Shown piece by piece: positions 1-9,278 of a DNA stretch of 64,000 bases. A model generated the notes under the pieces. That model did not search any database. It worked only from the letters and a program-made list of their open reading frames with translations, and was not told where the DNA came from. Positions within the stretch are counted from its first letter, which is position 1. Each line of letters opens with the position of its first letter. The DNA is taken from positions 582,053 through 646,052 of the forward strand of contig NZ_MPVN01000003.1 of assembly GCF_001955535.1 (NCBI RefSeq). The letters run 5' to 3'. A program made the translations under genes and the position numbers. This stretch comes from Paenibacillus sp. FSL H7-0326. GTDB taxonomy: Bacteria; Bacillota; Bacilli; Paenibacillales; Paenibacillaceae.

Positions 1-2280
1 GTCGAAGGCAACAATATGAACATTTCGTTGGAGCAAGCAGAGGCAAACTATGAGCACAAAATAGCGGGCGGCTCGAACTGGGCCGAATATGCAAAGACCA
101 ACACCAATGGGATTAATGTTAAAGGACATCACATCATTGTCAAAAACTCGTATGTCCATCATATGGCTGGCGGCGGCATTGGCGGAGCAGGCGACTATAT
201 GTGGTTTGATCATAATATCAGTCACAGCAACAGCTGGTACTCGATGCATGCAACCAGTGGCATGGGTTCGATAAACAATGTGTCTTTCGATGATAATACG
301 GCGGATTACAAAATTATCATGAGCAATAACATTATTTATGATAATGAAGCTAAAGTGAAGTGGGAAAAAACCAAAGGCTATTCGGATGGCAACGGCATTA
401 TCTTTGATGTTGATGACGGCTATTACGGAAAGAAATTAGCTTTCAATAATATTGTCTATAACAATGGCGGCGGTGGTATCCACATTTATAGAAGCAATAA
501 TGTTCATGTCATCAACAACACGATATATCATAACAGTAGAAGCCCGCATCTGAAATATCCCAATATGGATGCTCAATCTAGTGACAATTCCATCTTGATA
601 AACAATATCTCGATTGCTAGGGATGAAGAGGGTGAATATGCCAATCTAAACAGTGGCTGGAATAATATGTTTGCCAACAACATTTACGGCGGCAATGTTC
701 GGTTCTTGGATCAGAATGAACAGGTTATCAATCCCAAATTCGTAAATGTTTCTCAGGCAAATGGCAGTTTTGATTTCACATTGCAAGCAGATTCACCAGC
801 AATCGATACCGGTACACGCGAGATATTCTCTAAATTGCCGCGGATTGCTGAAGGTTTTGGAGATGAAGTAGGTATCGATTCTCCATTCTCAAAGGACTTT
901 TTAGGCAATGATCGTCCTTATGCCGGAGTCGGATCCAATAATAGAATTGATATCGGAGCCTATGAAACTGAATATAATAATCCAGAATACTTGGTAGATG
1001 ACTCTATTGAGTTTAAGACGCCGATTCCGGATGAAATTCTGAAAGCAAAGGCATCGAAAGGAACACCGGAATTAGATGGCGAGATTGACGAGATCTGGTC
1101 AACAACAGAAAGCTTCCAGGCGATGAAGATCAGTGACCCTACCAAGGCAGCGCCTATGGCAACTATGCGTTTGCTATGGGATGAACATAATCTTTATGTC
1201 CTGGCCGAGGTTGAGGATGACAACCTAAGTGTCAGAGGTGCGAATTTGTGGGAACACGATTCCATGGAGTTCTTCATGGATGAGAACAATGGAAATTCGA
1301 CAGCATTTCAATTAGATGACGGTCACTATCGAGTGAATTACGAGAATCTGAGAACGGGGGGATCCCGCGGTAAGGGCATTAACGCGAGCAGTTTCTCCTC
1401 AGCAGCGAAAGTAGTAGATGGCGGATACATTATTGAAGCTAAGCTGCCGCTTACAACCATAACAGGCTCCGTCGGGAAAGTTATTGGTTTCGATGCTGGA
1501 GCAAGCGATGACAACAATGATGATGGCATCCGCGATAATGCAACCATGTGGAGCAACCAACGCTTTAATTCCCATGAATCCACGGAGTGGTATGGGGATG
1601 TAACCTTTGTTGAAGCGGGGGATCTTCCGACAACGCCGGGGCCAGCACCGACGCCGGTTGTGGAGGGTTCTATGATTCAGTTGACACCAACCCTCACAGG
1701 TAATACGGCCAAGGCGGAGCTCTCACAGGAACTGCTCGACGACTTGCTCAAGCAAGCGGAAAGCGATGCAAGAGGCGAGAAAAACGTAAGAATTAAGCTC
1801 AACCCGATCGCTAACGCCAAATCGTATAGTCAAAGCCTGCCGGCACAAATGTTCAAGGAAGGCGATGGCAAGATCTCACTGACGGTACAGTCGGAGCTTG
1901 GTACGATTACATTATCTAACGATATGCTGAAGGCGAATGATTTAGCAGACGCTTCAAGCGTACAGATTGTTATAACAGCTGCAGATACATCCGGCCTGAA
2001 GCAGGAATTGAAGGAAAGAATCGGCAGCAAGCCCGTTCTGGATCTCTCCGTACGGGTTGATGGTCAATTAATCGCATGGAAAAACAACAAGTCACCCGTA
2101 ACCGTATCCGTCGATTACGAGCCAACAGCTGAGGAATTGGAAAAACCGGAGAATATCTTCGTGTGGTATATTGACGCCAAGGGTAAGGTTGTCAAATTAC
2201 CATCTGGAAAATATGATACCGCATCCGGGAAAGTTACGTTTACAACTTCTCACTTTAGTCTGTTTGCAGTTGCTTATTAG
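1..2280 (+). CDS. Secreted right-handed beta-helix protein with CBM9-like domain (5' partial)
   Basis: The reading frame is open to the left edge, so the true start lies outside the window. Three parts are visible. Residues 1 to about 320 are rich in short Asn/Ile/Gly strands (INN, SNN, YNNGGGG), as in pectate-lyase-like parallel beta-helices. Residues about 345-545 resemble a CBM9/DOMON sugar-binding domain (ELDGEIDEIW, EFFMDENNG). After a Pro/Thr linker comes a roughly 200-residue beta domain ending HFSLFAVAY, of the kind that precedes three SLH domains in Paenibacillus cell-wall enzymes. Here a stop follows directly, so no SLH anchor is present. It is probably an extracellular polysaccharide-binding or lyase-like protein; the substrate cannot be read from sequence. 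Confidence 0.8.
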   Translation, partial: VEGNNMNISLEQAEANYEHKIAGGSNWAEYAKTNTNGINVKGHHIIVKNSYVHHMAGGGIGGAGDYMWFDHNISHSNSWYSMHATSGMGSINNVSFDDNTADYKIIMSNNIIYDNEAKVKWEKTKGYSDGNGIIFDVDDGYYGKKLAFNNIVYNNGGGGIHIYRSNNVHVINNTIYHNSRSPHLKYPNMDAQSSDNSILINNISIARDEEGEYANLNSGWNNMFANNIYGGNVRFLDQNEQVINPKFVNVSQANGSFDFTLQADSPAIDTGTREIFSKLPRIAEGFGDEVGIDSPFSKDFLGNDRPYAGVGSNNRIDIGAYETEYNNPEYLVDDSIEFKTPIPDEILKAKASKGTPELDGEIDEIWSTTESFQAMKISDPTKAAPMATMRLLWDEHNLYVLAEVEDDNLSVRGANLWEHDSMEFFMDENNGNSTAFQLDDGHYRVNYENLRTGGSRGKGINASSFSSAAKVVDGGYIIEAKLPLTTITGSVGKVIGFDAGASDDNNDDGIRDNATMWSNQRFNSHESTEWYGDVTFVEAGDLPTTPGPAPTPVVEGSMIQLTPTLTGNTAKAELSQELLDDLLKQAESDARGEKNVRIKLNPIANAKSYSQSLPAQMFKEGDGKISLTVQSELGTITLSNDMLKANDLADASSVQIVITAADTSGLKQELKERIGSKPVLDLSVRVDGQLIAWKNNKSPVTVSVDYEPTAEELEKPENIFVWYIDAKGKVVKLPSGKYDTASGKVTFTTSHFSLFAVAY

Positions 2281-2388
2281 ATGAACAGCTTCGTGATGCT
2301 TCACACAGGATCGATGACCGTTACAGTGGAAGGCGATTCCTATAACGTGGTTTATACTCGAATATCAAGGACAGACACAATAAGGTGA
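2281..2388 (+). pseudogene. Relic of an AraC-type regulator cupin strand
   Basis: A 35-codon frame begins immediately after the preceding stop codon. Its SFVMLHTGSMTVTVEG matches the cupin of the AraC protein encoded at 34268-35128 (QLVMLYTGTMEVVVDD), with 8 of the 14 residues from VML onward identical. Nothing else of the regulator remains and there is no ribosome site. I read it as a leftover from a rearrangement; chance similarity is possible because the match is short. Confidence 0.4.
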
Positions 2389-2403
2389 ATTGCAGCCATT
2401 GTT
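2372..2403 (+). promoter_or_regulatory. Upstream element shared with the second PhyH gene
   Basis: This stretch matches 35211-35242 at 25 of 32 positions, including AATTGCAGYCATTGTT. In both loci the motif ends exactly 65 nt before the PhyH start codon. A common AraC-family operator or promoter element is the simplest reading. Confidence 0.5.
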
Positions 2404-2468
2404 CGGAAGTAGGCGTCGACGTATGCTTAAGGCATGAAAGACACCAAGCGAACAAAGGAGACAATGAG

Positions 2469-3212
2469 ATGAACACGACATTTATTCCGCCGCTCAAGCC
2501 TTTGACGGATGAGCAAATCGAGCAGTTCCGGGAGCAAGGATTTATTCTGTTTAAGAAAGGCATGTCGGAGGATTTAATCGAGGCCTTTAACGGACACGTC
2601 TACGATATTCGGAACCAATCGCCTATGCCGGAGTGGGCAGCTTGCGAAGAGAGCAAGAAGTATTCCCTTCGTCTATTTAACCCGCATAAACACGACAGCT
2701 TCTCGAGGCAATTGATGAAAAACGCTATCGTTCGCGGAGCGCTGGAGCAGTTGATGGGCAAGGAAGCCGTATGCGTGCAGAGCATGTATTTCTACAAAGA
2801 GCCGGGTTCCCCGGGGCAAGCTGCTCATCAAGATTACTATTACATTAAGAATGATCCGATGACGATGATTGCGGCATGGATCGCGATGGAGGAGTCGGTG
2901 GATGTCGAGAATGGTTGTCTGTGGGTTATGCCCGGCACGCACAAGCTTGGCCTGCTTCCGCATGGTGCTGTAAAAAATATCGAGGAGCACGAGCATTGGA
3001 CGGAGGAGACCGAAGGGGTAGATACAACAAAACAGGTACCGGTTCTGATGGAGAAAGGCGATATCCTGTTCTTCAGCGAGCTGCTCATTCATTCCTCGAA
3101 CAAAAATAGGAGCTTAAATCGTTGGCGGAGGTCATACGTGTGTCATTACATTCGCGAAGATTCCAGCGTGCTTCATCGTGAAGATTTGCGTCAGAAGTAT
3201 CCGCTTTATTAG
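2469..3212 (+). CDS. PhyH (phytanoyl-CoA dioxygenase) family Fe(II)/2-oxoglutarate oxygenase
   Basis: The 247-residue protein fits the PhyH family of non-haem iron, 2-oxoglutarate-dependent oxygenases. The HxD iron ligands are in AHQDYYYIKND near residue 118, the distal His is in LLIHSSNKN near residue 216, and a downstream Arg could bind 2-oxoglutarate. ATG 2469 was chosen because AAAGGAG lies just upstream and the length then equals that of its paralogue at 35308-36051, to which it is about 87% identical by eye (about 32 differences). It is convergent with a Gfo/Idh dehydrogenase, so a sugar-derived or small-molecule hydroxylation is more plausible than phytanoyl-CoA. The substrate is unknown. 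Confidence 0.88.
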   Translation: MNTTFIPPLKPLTDEQIEQFREQGFILFKKGMSEDLIEAFNGHVYDIRNQSPMPEWAACEESKKYSLRLFNPHKHDSFSRQLMKNAIVRGALEQLMGKEAVCVQSMYFYKEPGSPGQAAHQDYYYIKNDPMTMIAAWIAMEESVDVENGCLWVMPGTHKLGLLPHGAVKNIEEHEHWTEETEGVDTTKQVPVLMEKGDILFFSELLIHSSNKNRSLNRWRRSYVCHYIREDSSVLHREDLRQKYPLY

Positions 3213-3226
3213 GAGGCGGCGAAATC

Positions 3227-3269
3227 GACGGCCTTAGTCCATTGGTATCGGGGCTAAGGCCGTCTTTTT
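3227..3269 (+). terminator. Rho-independent terminator after PhyH gene
   Basis: GACGGCCTTAG pairs perfectly with CTAAGGCCGTC across a 16-nt loop, followed by TTTTT. It lies between two convergent genes and ends the PhyH transcript. Confidence 0.9.
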
Positions 3270-3287
3270 GTGCCAAATATTCTGCTG

Positions 3288-4433
3288 TTACTCCTCAAAC
3301 GAAGGAATCAGTACTTCCTTTCCGCCTTTCATGGCGGATTCGTGCGCGCAAATGCCGGCAGCTGTCCAGTTGGCTGCAGTCACGGCGTCGATACGAGGCT
3401 TGCGATCCTCGACGATACTCCGTATAAACTCATGCACCAAATGCGGATGGGAACCATGATGGCCATTTCCCTGGAGTACGGATTGATGCGGGTTGTTCGG
3501 ATCCAGCTCATCTTGATTCGTAATGTAATAAGCTAGCTCAGGAGGCAGCAAATCGGGACGGGCAGGCGGAGCAACACGTTCCGTATGAATGTTACGGCCC
3601 CTGCCTTCCTCCAGATCGCCCATCTTGAACAGGATAGGCGCTTCATCTTCCATATGCCATTCCATTGAAGCTTTCTCCCCATAGATATTGAAGCTCTCCA
3701 TATACGCTCTTGCCGTGTGGAACAAAGTACGTGTGACCTCTGCACTGATCGGCTCCTTATCCAGTTGGAAAATCGCCGTCTCCACCGGATAGGGGTTGCC
3801 ATATCGCTGTACAAGCTCCTCACGCATCGTACCGGAGCCAAAGCAGTGCACTTTGGTCGCACGCGCACCGGTTATGGCCAGAAGAGGAGAAACGGCGTGT
3901 GTTGCATAGTGCATCGGGGGAAGACCCATCCAGTAGGCAGGCCAATTCTCCATGTCCTGATAATGGGCGCCGCGAAGGAATTGTATCGGACCAAACTCGC
4001 CGCGATCCATCATCTCCTGTGCATACAAAAATTGATAAGTATAGACCGCAGTCTCCATCATCATATAATTTCGGTTGTTGAGCTTCTGGGCCGCAACGAT
4101 AGCCTTCAGTTCATCAATGGTTGTGGCCATAGGAACAGTGCAGGCGCAATGCTTGCCCGCATTCAATACAGCTATGGATTGCTGCGCATGCATGGGAATC
4201 GGAGTAACTAAATGGACGGCGTCATATTCATCGGAACGAAGTATTTCTTGCAGATCCGTGTAACGGCGCTCGAAGCCGAACTTATCCCCGTACTGTTGCA
4301 GCAGCGTTTCGTCCGGATCGCATATGGCTACATGCTCTACATCGGGATGTGCATGATAGATCGGGGCAAACGCACCTCCAAACCTAAGGCCTGCAAGCGC
4401 GACCCGTAATTTTCTGCCTTGTTGGTTGTTCAT
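3288..4433 (-). CDS. Gfo/Idh/MocA family NAD(P)-dependent oxidoreductase
   Basis: This is a 381-residue protein. The N-terminal Rossmann fold starts with LRVALAGLRFGGAFAPIY, a variant of the GxGxxG loop. HCACTVPMATT sits at the usual EKP position of the family, but has VP instead of EKP, so the canonical catalytic Lys appears absent or shifted. The C-terminal alpha/beta substrate domain is of normal length. AAAGGAGAGATC before ATG 4433 supports the start. Members oxidise or reduce cyclic sugars, inositols or sugar acids with NAD(P). The neighbouring PhyH gene, AraC regulator and FAD oxidoreductases suggest a sugar-derivative pathway. Confidence 0.88.
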   Translation of the reverse strand: MNNQQGRKLRVALAGLRFGGAFAPIYHAHPDVEHVAICDPDETLLQQYGDKFGFERRYTDLQEILRSDEYDAVHLVTPIPMHAQQSIAVLNAGKHCACTVPMATTIDELKAIVAAQKLNNRNYMMMETAVYTYQFLYAQEMMDRGEFGPIQFLRGAHYQDMENWPAYWMGLPPMHYATHAVSPLLAITGARATKVHCFGSGTMREELVQRYGNPYPVETAIFQLDKEPISAEVTRTLFHTARAYMESFNIYGEKASMEWHMEDEAPILFKMGDLEEGRGRNIHTERVAPPARPDLLPPELAYYITNQDELDPNNPHQSVLQGNGHHGSHPHLVHEFIRSIVEDRKPRIDAVTAANWTAAGICAHESAMKGGKEVLIPSFEE

Positions 4434-4595
4434 ATAGGTGATCTCTCCTTTATTGATGTTATGAATAATTCTATTATTACGAAACGTTTAACCGTTGAGA
4501 ATGAACCGATTCGCAGAATAAATATACTTTGTTCAGGTTTTTAATGAAGTCGAAAGTAAGTAAAAAAAACAGACTCATAGATTGGGGGTGGAGTC

Positions 4596-5483
4596 TTGCA
4601 CGAGGTTATACTTCTGGGAAGCGAGTACCCGCTTGTTCGCGACATAGGTACGACGTATACCCAAGGCCGATGGATACATCCGGAACGTGTTGCGGACTAC
4701 CATGTATGTATTTATTGCATACAAGGCCAAATGCAGGTTGTTGAGGATGGGAAGGAGTACATTCTGCGAGACGGAGATATTATGTTTTTGAAGAAAGGTG
4801 TTCATCATTGGGGTGGCGAAGGAACGCTTCCCGGTACTTCGACCTTATGGATCCACTTCTACGATTCACCGAATAACCAGGTTGAATTGCCGGCAACGGA
4901 ACAAACATCTCTTCATCAAATGCTGTTCGCTCCTACTGATCAACTATTCTCAAAAAGTCAGTACGAGTGTACAGTCGTTCTGCCGAAGTTGATGAATGTC
5001 AAAGGATTCCCGCACATGAACAGAAAAGCCCGAGAGCTTTATGAGCTATATTCGTCATCACGGCCATTTCGTCATCTCTATGTATCCCTGGAGACGATGT
5101 CTCTGTTCCTGGAGATCTACCGGATCTCACTCATGCGTCACATTCCCGGCAAGTCTGATGCGCTCGTTCAGAAATTGGCTAGATATTTGGAGGAGCACTG
5201 TGAGGAAGAACTGGATATAGAGCGAATAAAATCAACATTTCAACGTAACTACAACTACCTCAGCACTTTGTTCAAAGCCAAGCTCGGGACGAGCATCTTC
5301 TGCTTTCATGAACGGCAGCGTATCATGAAGGCGGCCGAATTGTTGAAGAACACATCAATGAATATTACCGAGGTGAGCTATGCTCTTCAATTCAATAGTC
5401 CTTATTATTTCAGTCGGGTGTTCAAGAAGGTGATGGGCGAGTCGCCGACCGATTATATTAAAAATATTTACCGGATGAAGTAG
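4596..5483 (+). CDS. AraC family transcriptional regulator
   Basis: The 295-residue protein has an N-terminal cupin-like sensor (CIYCIQGQMQVV, FLKKGVHHWGG) and a C-terminal pair of helix-turn-helix motifs. The second ends in the family signature FNSPYYFSRVFKKVMGESP. A TTG start at 4596 is preceded by GGGGGTGGAG at good spacing; no better ATG exists. It is divergent from the Gfo/Idh gene and upstream of the FAD oxidoreductase pair, so it may activate either in response to a sugar-like ligand. Confidence 0.9.
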   Translation: MHEVILLGSEYPLVRDIGTTYTQGRWIHPERVADYHVCIYCIQGQMQVVEDGKEYILRDGDIMFLKKGVHHWGGEGTLPGTSTLWIHFYDSPNNQVELPATEQTSLHQMLFAPTDQLFSKSQYECTVVLPKLMNVKGFPHMNRKARELYELYSSSRPFRHLYVSLETMSLFLEIYRISLMRHIPGKSDALVQKLARYLEEHCEEELDIERIKSTFQRNYNYLSTLFKAKLGTSIFCFHERQRIMKAAELLKNTSMNITEVSYALQFNSPYYFSRVFKKVMGESPTDYIKNIYRMK

Positions 5484-5652
5484 GACTACTTGGATAGTTT
5501 CATGTTAGAAAAGATAGGGTCTGGAACGAGAAGATAATTGACCATGTTTTATAGAGGTTTCTCCATTGAGGCCATGCCACAAGAGAGTATAATCATAGGT
5601 GAGCGAAAGTAAATCATCCATATGTTTGTATGGGAAGAAGGGTGTGATAAGG

Positions 5653-6459
5653 TTGCATCAGATCGAACAGGTATCAACGGTGATCATAGGCGCTTCATTC
5701 CTAGGTTTGGGGCTTGCCTCTCGTCTTGGCCCAGATGTTTTGGTTATCGAGCCTTCTAATGGTGTGGGGAACGAATTCATTCGCAGCTTCCGGCTGTCGG
5801 ACCGCAAGTATACGCCTGTGACTGCAAGCGGTGTTGAACTGCTTAGGGAGCTTATCCTCAGGAATGTAACGGATGAGGAGGGAAGGCTTCATTTGCCGGG
5901 GATGATGCCGGTGATGATCCAGCATATCACCGGACAGAAGCTGCATGTGAGAATGCAGACGCAAGTTGTGGAGGTGCACCTTCGTGACGGAAAATTCAAA
6001 GTCGTGTGCTATGATGCCTCGGGATTTCGTTATTTCGTTGCTGACCGTCTGGTGGACACGACTTCGCAGTGTGTCACTAGGAATGGTCAGGGCTGTGTAA
6101 AGACCAAGAGCCTGAATATGATGCTGCTCGGTACCTTCGGCACTCATCACTCAGAGGAATCTTCAGCGTACACGATATACCAAGGGCACTTCCCGAACGA
6201 AACGGTGTTGAAATTCGCTGTAGATCCAATGGATGACTGGATAATGGCAAGAAGCAAATTGTTCGATTTTTGGCTTAATCGTCCGGAGCCATTGCGTCAC
6301 TGCTCATTCGTGACGCACGCAGATGAGTTCGATATAGAGCTTGATACGATGCAAGCATCGATTCAACCAGGATGGGACTGGCTGCCTTCCGCCTATTATG
6401 CGAATCCGCTGGAAGCCTATGATCAGGGATACAACTTTGAGATTGGGGGTAGACGATGA
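5653..6459 (+). CDS. FAD-binding Rossmann-fold protein, partner of the following oxidoreductase
   Basis: VIIGASFLGLGLASRLGPDV at the N-terminus is a dinucleotide-binding beta-alpha-beta unit with an unusual GASFLGLGLA loop, and a later DTT segment resembles the second FAD-contact region. At about 268 residues it is shorter than typical flavoprotein oxidoreductases. I chose TTG 5653 because it brings the Rossmann strand close to the N-terminus, after a GAAGAAGGGTG stretch; GTG 5599 would add 18 residues. The stop overlaps the next start as ATGA, indicating translational coupling and probably a shared complex. The function beyond flavin binding is not recognisable. Confidence 0.65.
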   Translation: MHQIEQVSTVIIGASFLGLGLASRLGPDVLVIEPSNGVGNEFIRSFRLSDRKYTPVTASGVELLRELILRNVTDEEGRLHLPGMMPVMIQHITGQKLHVRMQTQVVEVHLRDGKFKVVCYDASGFRYFVADRLVDTTSQCVTRNGQGCVKTKSLNMMLLGTFGTHHSEESSAYTIYQGHFPNETVLKFAVDPMDDWIMARSKLFDFWLNRPEPLRHCSFVTHADEFDIELDTMQASIQPGWDWLPSAYYANPLEAYDQGYNFEIGGRR

Positions 6460-8354
6460 TGCGTTTAATGGAGAAACATGCTGGGGTGATTACGCCATCT
6501 GCTAGTAAGGGCGTATTCGAGGATCACTATGACGTTATCGTAGTAGGCCTCGGTACGGCGGGATCCATGGCCGCTATTCGTGCAGCCCAAAGAGGATTGA
6601 AGGTGCTAGGGCTTGAGAAGCTCTCTTGCATGGGAGGGACAGGGACGACAGGTGGTGTTGTAGGCTATTACTATGGCAATCGAGGCGGGGTTTTTGAATC
6701 CATAGACAGTCAAGTGGCTGCTTACCAGAGGCAAGATGATTTCGTACCTTTCCTAGGTGTGCATTCCGAGATTAAAAACTGGGTAATGGATTCCGAAGCG
6801 ATGAAGGCAGGCGTCGATGTCGAATACGAATCTTATGTTATAGGAGTGTACCTGGAGGGCCAGGCGGTGAAGGGTTTACGTTGGGTATCACCGAAGGGTG
6901 TTCATCAGACTTCAGCTAAGTTCATTATCGATAGTACCGGAAATGCGGAGGTTTGTGAGCTGGCTGGCTGCTCCTTCGATATGGGCAGGGAAATGGATGG
7001 GACCTGCCAGCCTTTCTCCAATGTGCAGATGAGATTGTACCCTAATCATAAAGTAGGCAACTTCTATACGGATTCAGGCTACATGGATATCAGTAAGGCG
7101 GAGGATGTGACCCGTGCGATCTTCGAATCGAATCTGTTAGGTACCCATTTGCAAGAGCGTTATGATGCAGAATCAATGCTGCTGAAGATCTGTCAGCTGC
7201 TAGGTATACGTGAAAGTCGCAATATCGTGGGGGAGGAGAGAGTTACCTTCTCAGATTTTCTTGAAGGCCGGGTGACAAGGGAACCTGTATTTCAAGGCTT
7301 CTCCAACTTGGATAACCATGGGAAGGATATGGCGTTCGAAAGCAATACCCAGCAGGATTGGCTTGTCGCAGCAAGCTTGTTCGGTCCTTGCTTCAACGTT
7401 CCAATCCCTAGAGAGGCCTTGATCCCAAGAGGATTTGACGGGTTGCTGGCCGCTGGCCGCTGTATTTCGCTTGATCATGACATCGCCTCTGCCATAAGGC
7501 AGAAGCGGGATATGGAGAAATGCGGGGAGACCGCTGCGAATATGGCCTATCTGTCCATTTCGGAGGAAGTTCCAATCAGAGAGATTTCCTATGAACAGCT
7601 GGTAGAGCTGCAGCTCGAGACCGGGTGCATGAGAGCAGGAGACCGACCTGAATTCAAGGAGATGACACCGCAAGAATCGAATGAAGAGCTAGCTGTCCCC
7701 GCTATGAAGTGGCTGAACGATCCGCAAGAGATAAAGGTTGCCTTAAGTTCGGATAAATCGGGCTTTGCTATCTGGTCGGCTAAGCGGTTGGGAGATCAGA
7801 TGAGGGGAACCTTACAGGAGTGGATGGGTGAGCAGGATTACGGCTTGCTTCGTAAAAACTGTGCGTTGGCACTTGGTTTGATCGGAGATTCTGTTTGTTT
7901 GCCTGTGCTGCGGGAGATGGTATATAGCCGAGATCTCTATGTGCCAAAGTCTAGCCGTAAGTTCAATCAACCTCATGTATTTGCAGCCATTTATTTGTTG
8001 GGCCGGCTAGAGGATCAGGACATCATGCCAGAGCTGCTCTCTTTCATACGAAGTGAGGCTTTCATTGATAAAATGGATGTAGATCGAAGCAATGATGAAT
8101 TCATTTTTGATCTCAAGGAGTTATATTTCCAGTTCTTCTCTTTCTCCATGATAGCTGCCATTCGAATCGCGGATGCTTTCCCCGAATGGAGAAGTCAAGT
8201 GACTGAGTTGTTAACTAAGCGGCTCGCCGACCCTGAATTAGAATTAGTCATTACTCTAAAAACTCATATTAAAGAAGCGAATGGATTTTTGAAGAAAAAT
8301 ATGAATGACCGGGTTAATTACATTTACGAAAAGCGAGTCCAGCATTGGATTTAA
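6456..8354 (+). CDS. FAD-dependent oxidoreductase with C-terminal HEAT-like repeats
   Basis: This 632-residue protein opens with a classical FAD motif (DVIVVGLGTAGSMAAIRAAQ) followed by LEKLSCMGGTGTTGG, the signature of the FAD_oxidored group (PF12831-like). AGRCISLDHD near residue 330 matches the C-terminal flavin contact. From about residue 450, paired helices such as LRKNCALALGLIGD and HVFAAIYLLGRLED look like HEAT repeats. It starts inside the stop of the preceding gene and ends before a terminator, so the two form an operon. The context of AraC regulators, a dehydrogenase and an oxygenase suggests oxidation of a sugar-like compound. Confidence 0.82.
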   Translation: MMRLMEKHAGVITPSASKGVFEDHYDVIVVGLGTAGSMAAIRAAQRGLKVLGLEKLSCMGGTGTTGGVVGYYYGNRGGVFESIDSQVAAYQRQDDFVPFLGVHSEIKNWVMDSEAMKAGVDVEYESYVIGVYLEGQAVKGLRWVSPKGVHQTSAKFIIDSTGNAEVCELAGCSFDMGREMDGTCQPFSNVQMRLYPNHKVGNFYTDSGYMDISKAEDVTRAIFESNLLGTHLQERYDAESMLLKICQLLGIRESRNIVGEERVTFSDFLEGRVTREPVFQGFSNLDNHGKDMAFESNTQQDWLVAASLFGPCFNVPIPREALIPRGFDGLLAAGRCISLDHDIASAIRQKRDMEKCGETAANMAYLSISEEVPIREISYEQLVELQLETGCMRAGDRPEFKEMTPQESNEELAVPAMKWLNDPQEIKVALSSDKSGFAIWSAKRLGDQMRGTLQEWMGEQDYGLLRKNCALALGLIGDSVCLPVLREMVYSRDLYVPKSSRKFNQPHVFAAIYLLGRLEDQDIMPELLSFIRSEAFIDKMDVDRSNDEFIFDLKELYFQFFSFSMIAAIRIADAFPEWRSQVTELLTKRLADPELELVITLKTHIKEANGFLKKNMNDRVNYIYEKRVQHWI

Positions 8355-8362
8355 TAGGAATC

Positions 8363-8401
8363 AAATGGCTTTATCTCTTATAATAGGGAAAGGCCATTTT
8401 T
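8363..8401 (+). terminator. Terminator after FAD oxidoreductase operon
   Basis: AAATGGC and GCCATTT can pair around an AT-rich loop and are followed by a T run, just after the stop codon at 8354. Confidence 0.65.
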
Positions 8402-8430
8402 CCTATTAAATCAGGGTTGGAGGTGCAGGG

Positions 8431-9264
8431 ATGGATCAGGATTTCATGAATCGGTTTATGCCGAGAGTTATCGATGTTTTGATTCGGGATAAGGAGCACT
8501 GGAGCAATCACCAATATGAGGTGGAAATCCCTTTGACACGAATGTGTAATATGGGGTATGTCTTCAACGGCGAAGGGAAACTGGAGATTAATGATGAGAG
8601 CTATAAGCTGCGCAAAGGGTGTTTTTATCACGTCTCTCCGCCTGGTGTCCGATTGAAGTTTACTACGGAGTCAAGTAATCCGCTATTATATATTGCTGTG
8701 CATTTCGATTATCGATTAATGGAGTGGGAAGGACGAGAGTTAATTTCCAAGGTATCTCGTACTTCTTTGCGGCTTCCGCATGTGCTTGAGTTAGAGAGTG
8801 TGACGCGGGCAGAAGAGCAGTTTCGGCAGCTGCTTCAGCTGTGGAAGGATAAGGGGCCGGGGTATGAGTGGCGCTCCCGTAATTTTCTTATTCGTTTATT
8901 GGATCAACTGGAAGGTATGCAGGCGTCTAAGCCATTATCTGAATTAAGGGCAGAGCACTCGATTCACCGTGCTATGGAGCATGTACATGAACACTTCAGA
9001 GAACCATTAAACAGAGAAGAAATGGCACAATATTGCTCCTTGTCGGTCAGTTATTTTTCTCTATTATTTAAGAAATATACAGGATACAGCTATGTTCAAT
9101 ACCTACATAAAGTGCGCCTGGAGAAGGCCAAGATGCTTCTGCGCAATGGATTCGCTCCTGTTTCGGAGATTGCGCGTGATATTGGCTATGAAGATCCGCT
9201 ATATTTCTCCAAGCTCTTTACGCGGGAAGTGGGCTTATCACCGAGGGATTATCGCAAGGGATAA
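8431..9264 (+). CDS. AraC family transcriptional regulator
   Basis: The 277-residue protein has a cupin sensor domain (VFNGEGKLEIND, CFYHVSPPGVRL) and a C-terminal double HTH. The second helix pair carries IGYEDPLYFSKLFTREVGLSP, the family consensus. The ATG at 8431 follows TTGGAGG. The next gene begins 14 nt downstream, so it is probably cotranscribed with the D-2-hydroxyacid dehydrogenase. Confidence 0.9.
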   Translation: MDQDFMNRFMPRVIDVLIRDKEHWSNHQYEVEIPLTRMCNMGYVFNGEGKLEINDESYKLRKGCFYHVSPPGVRLKFTTESSNPLLYIAVHFDYRLMEWEGRELISKVSRTSLRLPHVLELESVTRAEEQFRQLLQLWKDKGPGYEWRSRNFLIRLLDQLEGMQASKPLSELRAEHSIHRAMEHVHEHFREPLNREEMAQYCSLSVSYFSLLFKKYTGYSYVQYLHKVRLEKAKMLLRNGFAPVSEIARDIGYEDPLYFSKLFTREVGLSPRDYRKG

Positions 9265-9278
9265 AGGGGTTGATTAAA

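Noticed and set aside
2673..3092. Minus-strand open frame opposite the first PhyH gene
   Set aside because: It is the same shadow as at the second copy and is explained by codon bias of the sense gene.
3717..4211. Plus-strand open frame of 164 codons within the Gfo/Idh gene
   Set aside because: It is antisense to a clear enzyme with all family segments on the other strand.
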